Assembly: GCF_003173775.1 (NCBI RefSeq)
Contig: NZ_CP029552.1
Location: 3,210,001 to 3,274,000, forward strand
Direction of reading: 5' to 3'
Length of the DNA: 64,000 nt
Origin: Methylobacterium sp. 17Sr1-1
GTDB taxonomy: Bacteria; Pseudomonadota; Alphaproteobacteria; Rhizobiales; Beijerinckiaceae
Positions 17,674-27,616 of this stretch are shown in pieces; the first letter of the stretch is position 1, and each line of letters begins with the position of its first letter. A program made the position numbers and the translations under genes. The notes beneath the pieces are model-generated. The model made no database searches and had not been told where the DNA came from. It worked only from the letters and a program-made list of their open reading frames with translations.

Positions 17674-19029
17674 TCACCCCGCTCCCGCCCCACCCCGAAA
17701 CACCGCCTCCATCTCGCGCCGGAAGCGGATCGCCGGGTCGTCGGCCGAGAACGCGACGTCGTCCCACGACACCGGCCGGCCGGCGGCGACCGGGCGGGTG
17801 AGGGTGAGGCCGTGGGCGAGCCCGATCGGCAGGCCGCCGGCCTTCAGCGAATCGGCCGCCGGCATCAGCCTGCCGTAGACGGTGTAGCCCCCCTCCCCGT
17901 CCAGGCGCTCGCCGGCCTTCAGGGCGCGCTTGGCCGTCGCCACCACGTCGCCGGAGAAGCCCCTGGTCGTGCCGGTGGGCTCGCCCCGCACGGCGATGCT
18001 CGCGACCGAGAGCCCGAGCTCGAGCCCGATCAGGTGGTAGGGCTTGTACATCGCGCTGTAGCGCCCGCTCGGGTCGGTCTTCAGGCCGTACTCCGAGAAG
18101 CACTTGCGAACGTAGTCGGAGGGCGCCTCGAAGGTGGCGTAGACGCCCCAGCGCAGGTCGCGGAACACCAGGCGGCCGTCGCGTTCGAGCGACGACACCA
18201 CCTCGACCGTGCCGTCGACCGGCAGGATGCCGCCGGCGGATTCCGGACGCAGCAGGGTCGGCAGGTCGTCGACGCCGCAAGGAGGGAAGGCGAGGCCGGC
18301 GGGCGGCGGAGTCAGGTCGCAGGCATTGGCCACCGCCGCCATCTCCAGCGCCGACTTGGTGCCGTCGAGGAAGGAATTGAACATCTGCGGGTTGAAGTCG
18401 CCGCCGGCGACCTGCTCCTCCGAGAAGCCGTAATGCCCCCAGACCGTGTCGGGGGTCGAGGCGTGGTAGACCGGCAGGTACTTCGTGCCCTTGCCGGCGC
18501 AGACCACCCGGAAGCCCGCGGTGCGGGCCCAGTCGACGATCTCGGCGATGAGGGCCGGCTGGTCGCCGTATGCGAAGGAGTAGACGATGCCGGCCTCCGC
18601 CGCCCGGCGGGCGATGAGGGGCCCGGCGAGGGCGTCGGCCTCGACGTTGACCATCACGATGTGGCGCCGGTGGCGGCAGCAGGCGAGCGCGTGGCGGATG
18701 CCGGCACCCGGATGCCCGGTCGCCTCGACGATCACCTCGATTCCGTCCGCCGCGATCAGCCCTTCCGCGTCGTCGGTGAGGAAGGTGGTGCCCGTCCGCA
18801 TCGCCTCGGCGACGCTCCTCGCCTCCGAGCGCTCCGCCGGCCAGCCGACCCGGGCGAGCGCCGCCTTCGCCCGCTGCGGATCCAGATCGGCGATGCCGAC
18901 GACGTGCAGCCCCGGCGTTCGCGGCGCCTGCGACAGGAACATCGAGCCGAACTTGCCGGCCCCGATCACGCCGATCCGCACCGGATTGCCGGCCTCCGCC
19001 CGCGCGGCGAGCTTGTGGTACAGGCTCAT
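17674..19029 (-). CDS. SAF-domain NAD(P)-dependent oxidoreductase (homoserine dehydrogenase-like)
   Basis: 451 aa. N-terminal Rossmann fold (VRIGVIGAGKFGSMFLSQAP, residues ~17-36), then VIVEATGHPGAGIRHAL and the conserved VMVNVEADALAG. The C-terminal third has a SAF-like segment (GDVVATAKRALKAGERLDGEG, GLTLTRPVAAG). This is the family of dehydrogenase-like proteins with a SAF domain whose reaction is mostly unassigned; some act on branched or methylerythritol-like polyols. It stands alone, downstream of nothing on its strand. Confidence 0.82.
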   Translation of the reverse strand: MSLYHKLAARAEAGNPVRIGVIGAGKFGSMFLSQAPRTPGLHVVGIADLDPQRAKAALARVGWPAERSEARSVAEAMRTGTTFLTDDAEGLIAADGIEVIVEATGHPGAGIRHALACCRHRRHIVMVNVEADALAGPLIARRAAEAGIVYSFAYGDQPALIAEIVDWARTAGFRVVCAGKGTKYLPVYHASTPDTVWGHYGFSEEQVAGGDFNPQMFNSFLDGTKSALEMAAVANACDLTPPPAGLAFPPCGVDDLPTLLRPESAGGILPVDGTVEVVSSLERDGRLVFRDLRWGVYATFEAPSDYVRKCFSEYGLKTDPSGRYSAMYKPYHLIGLELGLSVASIAVRGEPTGTTRGFSGDVVATAKRALKAGERLDGEGGYTVYGRLMPAADSLKAGGLPIGLAHGLTLTRPVAAGRPVSWDDVAFSADDPAIRFRREMEAVFRGGAGAG

Positions 19030-19163
19030 GTCCCCTCCCTGGGCGGCCCTGCGGCCGCCTGCCCGATCGTTCGGCGCTCAGCGGGCGCCGTTGCGGGAAC
19101 CGTCGGGGATCGGCAGCCTGGGGTCAACCGGTGCCGGGCGCGGGCCGGGAGAGGGAGAGAGGC

Positions 19164-19595
19164 ATGGGTTTCACCTTCGCGCGGCTGACCCCGGAACTGC
19201 TGATCACCGACCTTGCGGCCAGCCTGCATTTCTGGGTCGACCTGATCGGGTTCCGGGTCGCCTACGACCGGCCCGAGGATGGCTTCGCCTATCTCGACCT
19301 CGACGGGGCGCAGGTGATGCTGGAGACGCGCAACCCCGCCTCGCGGCAATGGGAGACCGGCCCGCTGGAGGCGCCGCTCGGGCGCGGCATCAACTTCGAG
19401 ATCGGCGTCCCGGCGGTGGAGCCTATTCTGGCGCGCCTGGAGGAGGCCGGCTGGCCGCTGTACATGGCGGTCGAGGATGCCTGGTACCGGGCCGGTACCG
19501 TCGAGGTCGGGCAGCGCCAGTTCCTGGTGCAGGACCCGGACGGCTACCTGCTGCGGCTCGGGGCGAAGCTGGGGGAGCGGGCGGTGGGTACGTGA
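19164..19595 (+). CDS. VOC-family (glyoxalase/bleomycin-resistance-like) protein
   Basis: 143 aa. Two beta-alpha-beta-beta-beta modules typical of vicinal oxygen chelate proteins: PELLITDLAASLHFWVDLIG, then AYLDLDGAQVMLE, and GINFEIGV with FLVQDPDGYLLRLGAKLGE. It has the bleomycin-binding-like spacing, but no activity can be assigned. ATG 19164 follows GAGAGAGG. Confidence 0.85.
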   Translation: MGFTFARLTPELLITDLAASLHFWVDLIGFRVAYDRPEDGFAYLDLDGAQVMLETRNPASRQWETGPLEAPLGRGINFEIGVPAVEPILARLEEAGWPLYMAVEDAWYRAGTVEVGQRQFLVQDPDGYLLRLGAKLGERAVGT

Positions 19596-19651
19596 GAGAC
19601 GCACTACACTTCCTTCGAGGAACCGGGCTGACGCCATTCACAACCCACAGC

Positions 19652-19787
19652 GTCATTCCGGGGACGCGAAAGCGGAGCCCGGAATCCAGAACCGCAGGAT
19701 GCTCAGAATAGAGCGGAACGTCTTTCGCCTCGTCCGGCGTCACCTGAGTTTCTGGATTCGGGCTCCGCTGCGCGGCCCCGGAATGAC
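19652..19787. repeat. Large imperfect inverted repeat, dispersed intergenic family
   Basis: Left arm 19652-19691 begins GTCATTCCGGGG and ends GAATCCAGAA; the right arm at 19749-19787 is its near-perfect reverse complement. The arms frame ~57 bases. A shorter relative occurs at 30947-30999 with the same CATCCCGGGG-type core. The position between convergent genes and recurrence suggest a REP-like transcribed hairpin. Confidence 0.7.
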
Positions 19788-19828
19788 CTGGAGGATGTCG
19801 GCTCCGTCGCGAGAGACGAGCCCAAACC

Positions 19829-21778
19829 TCAGATCTCGATCTCCGTCCCCACCTCCACCACCTGCCGGGTCGGCACGCAGAAGAAGGCGCCGGTGCGCTC
19901 GCCGTTGCGCATCATGAAGGCGAACAGGGTCTCGCGCCACGTCGCCATGCCCTGGTGGTTGCGCTTGGGGATGACGGTCTCGTGGCCGACGAAGACCGTG
20001 ACGTCCTCGACGAAGTCGGCCGGCAGGCCGCGATGCGCCACCGCGCAGGCCAGCCCCTCGGGAATCGAGGCCTCCTCCATGAAGCCGTAGCGGAGCGTCA
20101 CGCGGTAGAGGTCGGGGGCGATCCGGGTCACCTCGGCGCGCTCGGCCTCCGGCACCACCGGCAGTTCCTCGTAGAGCGCGGTGACGATGGTGCAGCGGGA
20201 CGGCAGGGCGTGGCTGCGCTCCAGGAAGCGGGTCATGTGGAGCGGGATGCCCTTGGTGGCCGCCGACAGGAACGCCGCCGCGCCGGGCAGGCGGATCGGC
20301 GGGTCGTCGCGCAAGCGCCCCAGGAACACGGCCTCGTCCTGGCGGGCGCCGACCCGGTAGGCCTCGATCAGCCGGGTGCCCTGGAGCCAGGTCAGCATCG
20401 TCACGGCGACGATGGCGGTGAGCACCAGGGGGTACCAGCCGCCCTCGAGCACCTTCACGCTGTTGGCCGAGAGGAACACGAGATCGATCACCAGGAACAG
20501 GCCGTTGACCGCGAGGACGAGGAGGAGGTTGTAGCCCCAGCGCCGGGCGATCAGCCCGGCGAGCAGGGTCGTGATCGCCATCAGCAGCGAGACCGCGATG
20601 CCGTAGGCGCCGGCGAGCGCGTCGGAGGTCTCGAAGATCAGGACGGCGCTCAAGGTCGCGGCGGCGAGCAGCCAGTTGACGATCGGGACGTAGATCTGGC
20701 CGCGCTCCTCGCGCGCGGTGTGAATGATGCGGATATAGGGCAGGAAGCCGAGCTGGACCGCCTGCTGGGTCAGGGAGAACACGCCGGAGATGATCGCCTG
20801 CGAGGCGATGACGGTGGCGAGCGTGGCGAGCCCGATCAGCGGATAATGCGCCCAGTCGGGGCTGAGGCGGTAGAACGGGTTCTCGATCGCGTCGGGCTCG
20901 GCGAGCAGCACCGCGCCCTGTCCGAAATAGTTGATGACGAGGGCCGGCAGCACCAGGGCGAACCAGGCGAGCCGGATCGGCCGGGCGCCGAAATGGCCGA
21001 GATCGGCGTACATCGCCTCGCCGCCGGTCACCGCCAGGAAGGCGGCGCCGAGCATCGCGAAGCTGACGCCCCAGCCGGCATGGGTGAGGAAGTCGACCGC
21101 CTTCAGCGGGTTGAGGGCGGACAGGATCTGCGGCGATTGCAGGATGCCGCCTAGGCCCAGCAGCGCCAGGACGCAGAACCACACCAGCATCACCGGTCCG
21201 AAGATCCGCCCGATGAAGGCCACGCCCTTGCTCTGGATCAGGAACAGCCCGACCAGGATCACGAGGGTGATCGGCACCACCGCGCGGGCGAGGCTAGGGG
21301 CCTCGACCTTCAGGCCCTCGACGGCGCTGAGCACCGAGATCGCCGGGGTGATCGCCCCGTCGCCGTAGAGGAGCGCGGCGCCGACGAGACCGACGATGAG
21401 GAGAAGGCCGGCCCAGCTGCGCGGCTCGGCGTGGCGAGCACCGAGCAGCGCCAGCATCGCCACGATGCCGCCCTCGCCGTGGTTGTCGGCCCGCAGGATC
21501 AGCACCGCGTATTTGAGCGAGACCACGATGATGAGCGCCCACAGGATCAGCGACACCGCGCCGATCACCGCCGCCGGCTCGGCCTGGCCGTGCCCGGCCG
21601 CCCGCACCGCCTCCTTGAAGGCGTAGAGCGGGCTCGTGCCGATATCGCCGTAGACGACCCCGAGGGCGCCGAGCAGCAGCGCGGGCTTCAGCCGCCGCGC
21701 CGGCTCGTGCGCCTGTGCCTTTCGGGCCGACGCCTCGTTCGACGAGGCCTCGTCCTCCGTGCCGATGAGCTGGCCCAC
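19829..21778 (-). CDS. kup: Kup/Trk-type low-affinity potassium uptake protein
   Basis: 649 aa from the GTG at 21778, six bases after GGAGG; a TTG at 21811 would add 11 residues with no ribosome site. The signature GVVYGDIGTSPLYAFKEAVR is near the N-terminus, followed by about twelve hydrophobic segments and a cytoplasmic C-terminal part with the conserved MTRFLERSHALPSRC and FVGHETVIPK. It is an inner-membrane H+/K+ symporter. Upstream GC-rich DNA shows no riboswitch I can name. Confidence 0.95.
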   Translation of the reverse strand: MGQLIGTEDEASSNEASARKAQAHEPARRLKPALLLGALGVVYGDIGTSPLYAFKEAVRAAGHGQAEPAAVIGAVSLILWALIIVVSLKYAVLILRADNHGEGGIVAMLALLGARHAEPRSWAGLLLIVGLVGAALLYGDGAITPAISVLSAVEGLKVEAPSLARAVVPITLVILVGLFLIQSKGVAFIGRIFGPVMLVWFCVLALLGLGGILQSPQILSALNPLKAVDFLTHAGWGVSFAMLGAAFLAVTGGEAMYADLGHFGARPIRLAWFALVLPALVINYFGQGAVLLAEPDAIENPFYRLSPDWAHYPLIGLATLATVIASQAIISGVFSLTQQAVQLGFLPYIRIIHTAREERGQIYVPIVNWLLAAATLSAVLIFETSDALAGAYGIAVSLLMAITTLLAGLIARRWGYNLLLVLAVNGLFLVIDLVFLSANSVKVLEGGWYPLVLTAIVAVTMLTWLQGTRLIEAYRVGARQDEAVFLGRLRDDPPIRLPGAAAFLSAATKGIPLHMTRFLERSHALPSRCTIVTALYEELPVVPEAERAEVTRIAPDLYRVTLRYGFMEEASIPEGLACAVAHRGLPADFVEDVTVFVGHETVIPKRNHQGMATWRETLFAFMMRNGERTGAFFCVPTRQVVEVGTEIEI

Positions 21779-21977
21779 GGGTCGCCTCCGCCGGCATGCC
21801 CGGGCGCTCAAGGCCCCGCTGCCGCGTCAAGGAACGCGGATCTCCGCGTCGGGCTCCGCCCGGTCATGGCCTATGGCGAAGAAGCTATGCCCTGGCGGCA
21901 GGGCGCGATTGCGGCGCGGGACCCACCCGCCCGACGGGCGTTGTCCCGCCGACCAGGAACGAACAGAGGAGCCGCAC

Positions 21978-23039
21978 ATGACGGAGACCGTGCTGATCGT
22001 CGGCGCGAGCGGGATCGTCGGCAGCGCCGCGGCGACGGTGATGGGGGAGGCCGGCTGGCGCGTGCTCGGGCTCGCCCGCACCCCGCCGGCGCAGGACGGC
22101 GTGGTGCCGGTCGCCGCCGACCTCCAGGACCCCGACAGCCTGAAACAGGCCCTCGCGCCGCACCGGCCGACCCGTGTGGTGCTCTCGACCTGGATGCGCC
22201 GGCCGACCGAGGCCGAGATGATCCGGGTCAACGGCGCGATGGTGAAGAACCTCCTCGACGGCTTGCGGCCGGCCGGCAGCGTGCGCCACGTCGCGCTGGT
22301 GACGGGATTGAAGCATTATCTCGGCCCGTTCGAGGCCTACGGGAAGGGCGCGGTGCCCCAGACGCCGTTCCGCGAGGAGCAGGGCCGGCTGCCGGTCGAG
22401 AACTTCTACTACGCTCAAGAAGACGAGGTCTTCGCCGCGGCGAAGCGCGACGGCTTCTCGTGGAGCGTGCACCGCCCGCACACGATCATCGGCAAGGCGG
22501 TCGGCAACGCGATGAACATGGGCACCACGCTCGCGGTCTACGCCACGCTCTGCCGCGAGACCGGGCGGCCGTTCCGCTTTCCCGGCTCGGCGATGCAGTG
22601 GAACGGGCTCACCGACATGACCGACGCGCGGCTGCTCGCCCGCCAGCTGCTCTGGGCCTCGACCGCGCCCCAGGCCGAGAACCAGGATTTCAACGTGGTG
22701 AACGGCGACGTCTTCCGCTGGAGCTGGATGTGGGGGCGCCTCGCCGCCTGGTTCGGGATCGAGCCGGCGCCCTTCGACGGCACGGTGCGGCCGCTGGAGC
22801 AGCAGATGGCCGGCAACGCTCCCCTCTGGGCCGAGATCGCGAAGAAGCATAACCTCGCCGAGCCGGATCTCGACCGCCTCGCCTCGCCCTGGCACACCGA
22901 TGCCGATCTCGGCCGGCCGATCGAGGTCGTCACCGACATGAGCAAGAGCCGCCGCCTCGGCTTCCTCGACTACCAGCCCACCGACGACGCCTTCTTCGAC
23001 CTGTTTGGGCGCCTGCGCGCCGACCGGCTGATCCCGTGA
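21978..23039 (+). CDS. PRISE-type short-chain reductase (progesterone 5-beta-reductase/iridoid-synthase-like)
   Basis: 353 aa. Atypical extended SDR: N-terminal [18 protein letters not shown], then LARTPP at the NADP site, [19 protein letters not shown], and the distinctive [11 protein letters not shown] with the catalytic Tyr that defines the PRISE group. These reduce activated C=C bonds of enones with NADPH. Single gene with its own terminator hairpin just after the stop. Bacterial members have few tested substrates. Confidence 0.85.
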   Translation: MTETVLIVGASGIVGSAAATVMGEAGWRVLGLARTPPAQDGVVPVAADLQDPDSLKQALAPHRPTRVVLSTWMRRPTEAEMIRVNGAMVKNLLDGLRPAGSVRHVALVTGLKHYLGPFEAYGKGAVPQTPFREEQGRLPVENFYYAQEDEVFAAAKRDGFSWSVHRPHTIIGKAVGNAMNMGTTLAVYATLCRETGRPFRFPGSAMQWNGLTDMTDARLLARQLLWASTAPQAENQDFNVVNGDVFRWSWMWGRLAAWFGIEPAPFDGTVRPLEQQMAGNAPLWAEIAKKHNLAEPDLDRLASPWHTDADLGRPIEVVTDMSKSRRLGFLDYQPTDDAFFDLFGRLRADRLIP

Positions 23040-23040
23040 C

Positions 23041-23068
23041 AGGGCCCGGCGCCCCGGCGCCGGGCCCT
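23041..23068 (+). terminator. Terminator-like hairpin after PRISE reductase gene
   Basis: A 13-bp perfect stem AGGGCCCGGCGCC with a CC loop starts two bases after the stop codon. No T-run follows. Confidence 0.7.
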
Positions 23069-23169
23069 CGGACGCAGAATACCTGCGGTCAATCCTAAGT
23101 CGCGCCGATATAGTAGGAATTGCTTCAGACCCTGCCGATACCGTGACTCTGACAAGGAGACACGAGAGA

Positions 23170-25551
23170 ATGTCCATCAGGGCGCGCGTATTCGGGGGGT
23201 TCGGCCTCATCCTCCTGCTGACGGTCGCGGTCGCGGCGATCGGCTGGCAGAGCCTGACGGGCTTCGCCCGGCGGGTCGACACGGCCAACGCGGCGCAGCT
23301 CCTGGCCGGCGAGATCGGGGATCTGGCGCTCGCCACCGACCGTGCCCTCAAGAGCGACGACGCGCGCCGGGACGACGCGCTCAAGGCGGCGATCGGCCGG
23401 GTGCGAACGAGCGCCGGCGCCTTCTCGGGCCGCCTCGCCGACGACCCGAAGGCGGCGGCGTCCGCCGCCGGGATCGGCAGCGCCCTCGACGGCTTCGAGG
23501 CCGCCGTGAAGGCCTTCGGCGCGCAGAAGAGCGAGAAGCGCGGGCTCCAGGACCGTCACGCCGTCCTGATCACCGAACTGCAGACGACGGTCGCCGGCAT
23601 CGGCGCGGCGCAGGAGGCCCAGCTCGCGGAAGCCGGCAAGGCCCTCGACCGGGCGCTGGCCGACCAGAAGAGCGCCACCAACACCGGGGTCGTGGTCGCC
23701 TTCGCCATCCGCTCGGCGCTCGAGATGCAGGTGCTGCAGGTCGGCTACCTGGCGGGCGACGGCGACGACGGCAAGCTCGAGATCCAGTCGAAGGTGAACT
23801 CGGTCGCGGTGCTGCTCCGCCGCCTCGGCGCCATGACCTCGCCCGACGCCGTCGAGCCGGCGCTGAAGGCCCTCGACGCGTATCATGCCAAGCTCGACGA
23901 GCCGATGGGACCGGGGGGCAAGGCGGAGCGGACGGAGGAGCTCGCGCCGCTGTTCGGCGGATTGATCGTCGGCCTGCGCCAGATCGAGCAGGCGCAGAAC
24001 AACGCCCAGACCGCCGCCCAGGTGACGCTGCGCCAGCAGCAGGACAAGGTCGCCTCGGGCACGAGCTTGCTCGTCGCCAGCGGCAAGGCGATCACCGCCG
24101 CCAAGGAGGCCGAGCGGCTGGAGCAGCGCCTGATCCTGGCCCGCGACGCCGGCGCCGCCAAGGCCCTCGACGAGACCGCCGCCGCGCTGATCGACCAGGC
24201 CGAGACGATCCAGTACGGCGACATCGACACCGCCGCCCAGGCGGTCCTGCGCGACCTCGGCGCCAAGGTGCGGGCGTTCAAGGACAGCATCCCGGAGATC
24301 GTCAAGGCCAACGAGGCGCAAGGACAGATCTTCGCCGATCTCGACCGGCGCGCGGCCGAGCTGGTCTCGGCGGCGCGGGGCATCGGCGCGAGCGAGCTCG
24401 CCCAGCTCGCCGCCGAGCGCAACCGGGCCGTGTGGCTGCTCGCCGGCGGCGTCGGCCTCGCCTGCGCCATCGGGGCGGCGCTCGCCCTCCTGATCGGGCG
24501 CGGCATCACCCGGCCGATCGACCAGCTGTCGGGCGCCATGCGGGCACTGGCCGGCGGCGACCTCGGCACCCAGGTGCCGGCGCAAGACCGCCGCGACGAG
24601 ATCGGCGCGATGGCCGGCACCGTGCGGGTGTTCCGCGAGGCCCTGCTCGCCAAGGAGGCGGCCGACCGGACGGCCGCCGCCGAGGCCGCCGCCAAGGCCG
24701 AGCGGGCCGCGCGGCTCGACGCCGTGACCCGCTCCTTCGAGGCCAACGTGGTGGCGATGACCGAGACCCTGGGCGAGGCCGCCTCCGGCATGGAGGCGAC
24801 GGCGCGGGCCATGACCCAGGCCGCCGAGACCACCAACGGCCGCTCGGTCGAGGTGGCGGGCGCCGCCGAGCAGACGCTCGCCAACGTCCAGATGGTGGCG
24901 GCGGCGAGCGAGGAGCTCTCCGTGTCGATCGGCGGCATCGCCGCCCAGGTGGCGCAGTCCTCGGACATCGCCCGCGACGCGGTCGACCAGGCGCGCCGCA
25001 CCGACGAGACGGTGCAGCGGCTGGTGAAGTCCGCCGACCAGATCGGCGACATCGTGGCGCTGATCTCCTCGATCGCCTCCCAGACCAACCTGCTCGCGCT
25101 CAACGCCACGATCGAGGCGGCCCGGGCCGGCGAGGCGGGCCGCGGCTTCGCGGTGGTGGCGGCAGAGGTCAAGGACCTGGCGAGCCAGACCAGCCGCGCC
25201 ACCGCCGAGATCGCCCAGCAGATCGGCCATATCCAGGAGACCACCGGCGGCGTCGTGCAGGCGATCCGCGACATCTCCGGGGTGATCGAGCGGATGTCGG
25301 AGATCGCCGAGGGCGTCGCCGGCGCCGTCGACCAGCAGGGCTCGGCGACCCAGGAGATCGCCCGCAACGTCCAGCACGCGGCGCAAGGCACGCAGGCCGT
25401 GACGACCGGCATCGTGGCGGTGCAGCGCGAGGCCGGCAGCACGGGAGCCGCCGCGGCCGAGGTGCTCGGCGCGGCGGATCGGCTCGGGCGCTATGCCGGC
25501 GAGCTGGAGCGCGAGGTGGCGGAGTTCCTCAAAGGCGTGAAGGCGGCCTGA
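23170..25551 (+). CDS. Methyl-accepting chemotaxis protein
   Basis: 793 aa. TM1 at residues 6-27, a long helical periplasmic region (28 to ~420, many Ala/Glu heptads, helical-bimodular-like), TM2 at ~421-444, HAMP at ~445-498 ([20 protein letters not shown]), then the cytoplasmic signalling domain. The hairpin tip [20 protein letters not shown] is at ~640. It lacks a C-terminal CheR-tethering pentapeptide. No che genes are adjacent, so it serves a remote array. The ATG at 23170 is preferred over the GTG at 23143, which overlaps the AAGGAG ribosome site. Confidence 0.93.
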   Translation: MSIRARVFGGFGLILLLTVAVAAIGWQSLTGFARRVDTANAAQLLAGEIGDLALATDRALKSDDARRDDALKAAIGRVRTSAGAFSGRLADDPKAAASAAGIGSALDGFEAAVKAFGAQKSEKRGLQDRHAVLITELQTTVAGIGAAQEAQLAEAGKALDRALADQKSATNTGVVVAFAIRSALEMQVLQVGYLAGDGDDGKLEIQSKVNSVAVLLRRLGAMTSPDAVEPALKALDAYHAKLDEPMGPGGKAERTEELAPLFGGLIVGLRQIEQAQNNAQTAAQVTLRQQQDKVASGTSLLVASGKAITAAKEAERLEQRLILARDAGAAKALDETAAALIDQAETIQYGDIDTAAQAVLRDLGAKVRAFKDSIPEIVKANEAQGQIFADLDRRAAELVSAARGIGASELAQLAAERNRAVWLLAGGVGLACAIGAALALLIGRGITRPIDQLSGAMRALAGGDLGTQVPAQDRRDEIGAMAGTVRVFREALLAKEAADRTAAAEAAAKAERAARLDAVTRSFEANVVAMTETLGEAASGMEATARAMTQAAETTNGRSVEVAGAAEQTLANVQMVAAASEELSVSIGGIAAQVAQSSDIARDAVDQARRTDETVQRLVKSADQIGDIVALISSIASQTNLLALNATIEAARAGEAGRGFAVVAAEVKDLASQTSRATAEIAQQIGHIQETTGGVVQAIRDISGVIERMSEIAEGVAGAVDQQGSATQEIARNVQHAAQGTQAVTTGIVAVQREAGSTGAAAAEVLGAADRLGRYAGELEREVAEFLKGVKAA

Positions 25552-25580
25552 GGCCGGACCGTCACGGACGGGATGGAACA

Positions 25581-25608
25581 GGGGGATGCGGGTAGGCCCG
25601 CATCCCCC
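25581..25608 (+). terminator. Rho-independent terminator of the chemoreceptor gene
   Basis: Stem GGGGGATGCGGG, loop TAGG, stem CCCGCATCCCCC, followed by TTTCTC: a good intrinsic terminator 30 bases after the stop. Confidence 0.85.
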
Positions 25609-25612
25609 TTTC

Positions 25613-25798
25613 TCATTGCGGGGGCCCGCCCGCCTTCGGCGCCGTCCAGACGACGTCGCCGTCGACGGCATAGGGGCGGCGGGCCGGGTCGTTGGCGCGG
25701 CACTCGGCGAGGAGTGCCGGGAGCGGATCGGTCCCTGCATTGGCGGAGCCCCAGGACCCGTTCGGCGCGAGCACGAAGGCGCGGGACGGCGCCGACAT
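25613..25798 (-). CDS. Short hypothetical protein, probably a fragment
   Basis: 61 aa. AFVLAPNGSWG, LLAECRANDP and RRPYAVDGDVVWTAP resemble the C-terminal tail found in several exported or multidomain proteobacterial proteins (PNGxWG... C... YAVDGDVVW). No signal or catalytic part is present, so it may be a remnant. It ends next to the chemoreceptor terminator. Confidence 0.45.
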   Translation of the reverse strand: MSAPSRAFVLAPNGSWGSANAGTDPLPALLAECRANDPARRPYAVDGDVVWTAPKAGGPPQ

Positions 25799-25860
25799 CG
25801 TCGACCGCCGAGTGCCATCGATCCAAGGTTGCAGCCCCGTGCAACCCCGCGCACCGGCGG

Positions 25861-26640
25861 CTACGCCCCGACCCGCACCGTCAGCTCGCCGAGCCCCCCG
25901 AGCTCCGCCCGCACCACGTCCCCCGCCTCGACCGGCAGCGGCACCGCGGTGGTGCCGGTGGTGACGACCTCGCCCGCGCGCAGGGTGATGCCCTGCCCCG
26001 ACAAGGCATTGGCGAGCCAGGTCAGCGCGAGGCGCGGGTCGTCGAGGGCGTTGCCGCCGCGGCCCTCGTGGGGCGCCCGCCCCTCGGCACCGATCCGCGT
26101 CGGCATGGCGGCGAGGTCGAGGGTGCGCCAGCCCTCGCGCGCCGGGGGGCCGAGGACGAAGAGGTGGGCGCAGGCATTGTCAGCGATCAGGGCCGCCTCC
26201 CCTGCCCGCTCGAAGGCCTCCAGCCGCGAATCCGGGAACTCGATCGCCGGGTGGGCGTCGGCCACCGCCGCCATCACCTCGTCGACGGTGTAGGGCTCGG
26301 GCCGCGGCGGCAGGTCGGCTCCGATCCGGAACGCCACCTCGGGCTCGGCCACCCGCATCTGGTTGCCGGTGAGCGGCACCACGGCATCCGCGCTCAGGAC
26401 CTGCTCGGCCAGCAGCCGCCCGGCGAGAGGCCCGTCGGCGCCGATATGGCGCTGGCCGGCGAGGCTCGTCGCGGCGATCTTCCAGCCGTAGAGGGCGTGA
26501 GCACTGCGCGGCTCCAGCAGCGCCTGGATCCGGTACGCCTCCCCGCGGTCGGCCGGCGCGAGGTCCGGCGGGATCGCGGCCAGCAGCCGGCCCTCGCGCC
26601 AGTGGCGCCAGAGCAGGTCCGAGGCGGCCTGACGCGTCAC
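25861..26640 (-). CDS. 2-keto-4-pentenoate hydratase-like protein (MhpD type)
   Basis: 259 aa from a GTG that overlaps the stop of the upstream SDR gene by four bases. FAH-superfamily signs: YGWKIAATSLAGQRHIG, AEPEVAFRIGADLPPR, DAHPAIEFPDSRLE and VVTTGTTAVPLPVEAGD. In Mhp/Xyl-type pathways the enzyme hydrates 2-oxopent-4-enoates with Mg2+. Coupled with the SDR, it probably works in a short keto-acid route; it is a distant paralogue of the gene at 3357-4109. Confidence 0.85.
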   Translation of the reverse strand: MTRQAASDLLWRHWREGRLLAAIPPDLAPADRGEAYRIQALLEPRSAHALYGWKIAATSLAGQRHIGADGPLAGRLLAEQVLSADAVVPLTGNQMRVAEPEVAFRIGADLPPRPEPYTVDEVMAAVADAHPAIEFPDSRLEAFERAGEAALIADNACAHLFVLGPPAREGWRTLDLAAMPTRIGAEGRAPHEGRGGNALDDPRLALTWLANALSGQGITLRAGEVVTTGTTAVPLPVEAGDVVRAELGGLGELTVRVGA

Positions 26641-27455
26641 GCCACCCTCCCGGTCAGGCCGCCATCGACGGGCAGCGCCACGCCGGTGATGTAGGCGGCC
26701 TCGTCGGAGGCCAGGAAGAGCGCCGCGTTGGCGACGTCCCAGGCGGTGCCCATCCGGCCCATCGGGCAGGCGGCGTCGCGGGCGCGCACCATCGCCTCCG
26801 GATCCTGGTACTGGCCGGAGATCTGCTGGTGGATCAGCGGTGTGTTCATCAGCCCGGGCATGATCGCGTTCACCCGGATCCCGTCCTTCGCGTATTGCAG
26901 CGCCAGGCCGAGCGTGAAGTTGTTCACCGCGGCCTTGGCGGCGTAGTAGGCGGCATAAGGGTAGCCGGTGTAGCGGATCGCCGCCGCCGACGAGATGTTG
27001 ACGATGCTGCCGGCGCGCTGCGCCAGCATGTGCGGCAGCACGTGCTTGCAGGTGAGAAAGCAGGTGGTCAGGTTGAGGTCGAGGGTGCGGTGCCAGTCGG
27101 CCTCGCTCAATTCGACCGGGCCGCCCATCTGGGCGTAGCCGACATTGTTGTGCAGCACGTCGATGCGCCCTTGCGCCGCCATCACCTCGGCGACGAGGGC
27201 AGCGACCGCCTCCGAATTGGTGGCATCGCAGGCGGCGGCCGTGGCGGCGCCGTCCTCGCGCCGGATGATCTCGGCGGTTTCTTCGGCCGCCTCGCGCCGT
27301 ACGTCGACGCAGACCACCCGGGCGCCGTGGCGCGCGAAGGTCACCGCCGCGGCCTTGCCGTTGCCCCAGCCCGGCCCCGCCGAGCCGGCGCCGAACAGCA
27401 GAGCCACCTTGCCCTCGAGCCGCCGCGAGCCCGGGGCGCTTCCGCCCTCCGCCAT
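26637..27455 (-). CDS. SDR-family oxidoreductase
   Basis: 272 aa classical short-chain dehydrogenase: cofactor loop GAGSAGPGWGNGKAAA (a longer glycine loop than usual), VCVDVRRE favouring NAD(H), LHNNVGYAQMGG, catalytic Ser in IVNISSAAA and the YAAYYAAKAAV triad segment, ending AAYITGVALPVDGGLTG. First gene of a two-gene operon with the FAH-type hydratase, with GTGA coupling. Confidence 0.9.
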   Translation of the reverse strand: MAEGGSAPGSRRLEGKVALLFGAGSAGPGWGNGKAAAVTFARHGARVVCVDVRREAAEETAEIIRREDGAATAAACDATNSEAVAALVAEVMAAQGRIDVLHNNVGYAQMGGPVELSEADWHRTLDLNLTTCFLTCKHVLPHMLAQRAGSIVNISSAAAIRYTGYPYAAYYAAKAAVNNFTLGLALQYAKDGIRVNAIMPGLMNTPLIHQQISGQYQDPEAMVRARDAACPMGRMGTAWDVANAALFLASDEAAYITGVALPVDGGLTGRVA

Positions 27456-27616
27456 GTCGTCCTCCCTTGCGGCTCCCTGAGGGGGCCATGTTGTCCTCGC
27501 GCCTGTCGGCGCCTTGGATTCTTGCTTGTTCCGCGCCTGTCGGCGCGCTGCCCGGCAGCCTATAGAGATCGGCGACCGGCCGCAAAGCGAAGACGGCCGG
27601 ACGACGAGGAGACGCC

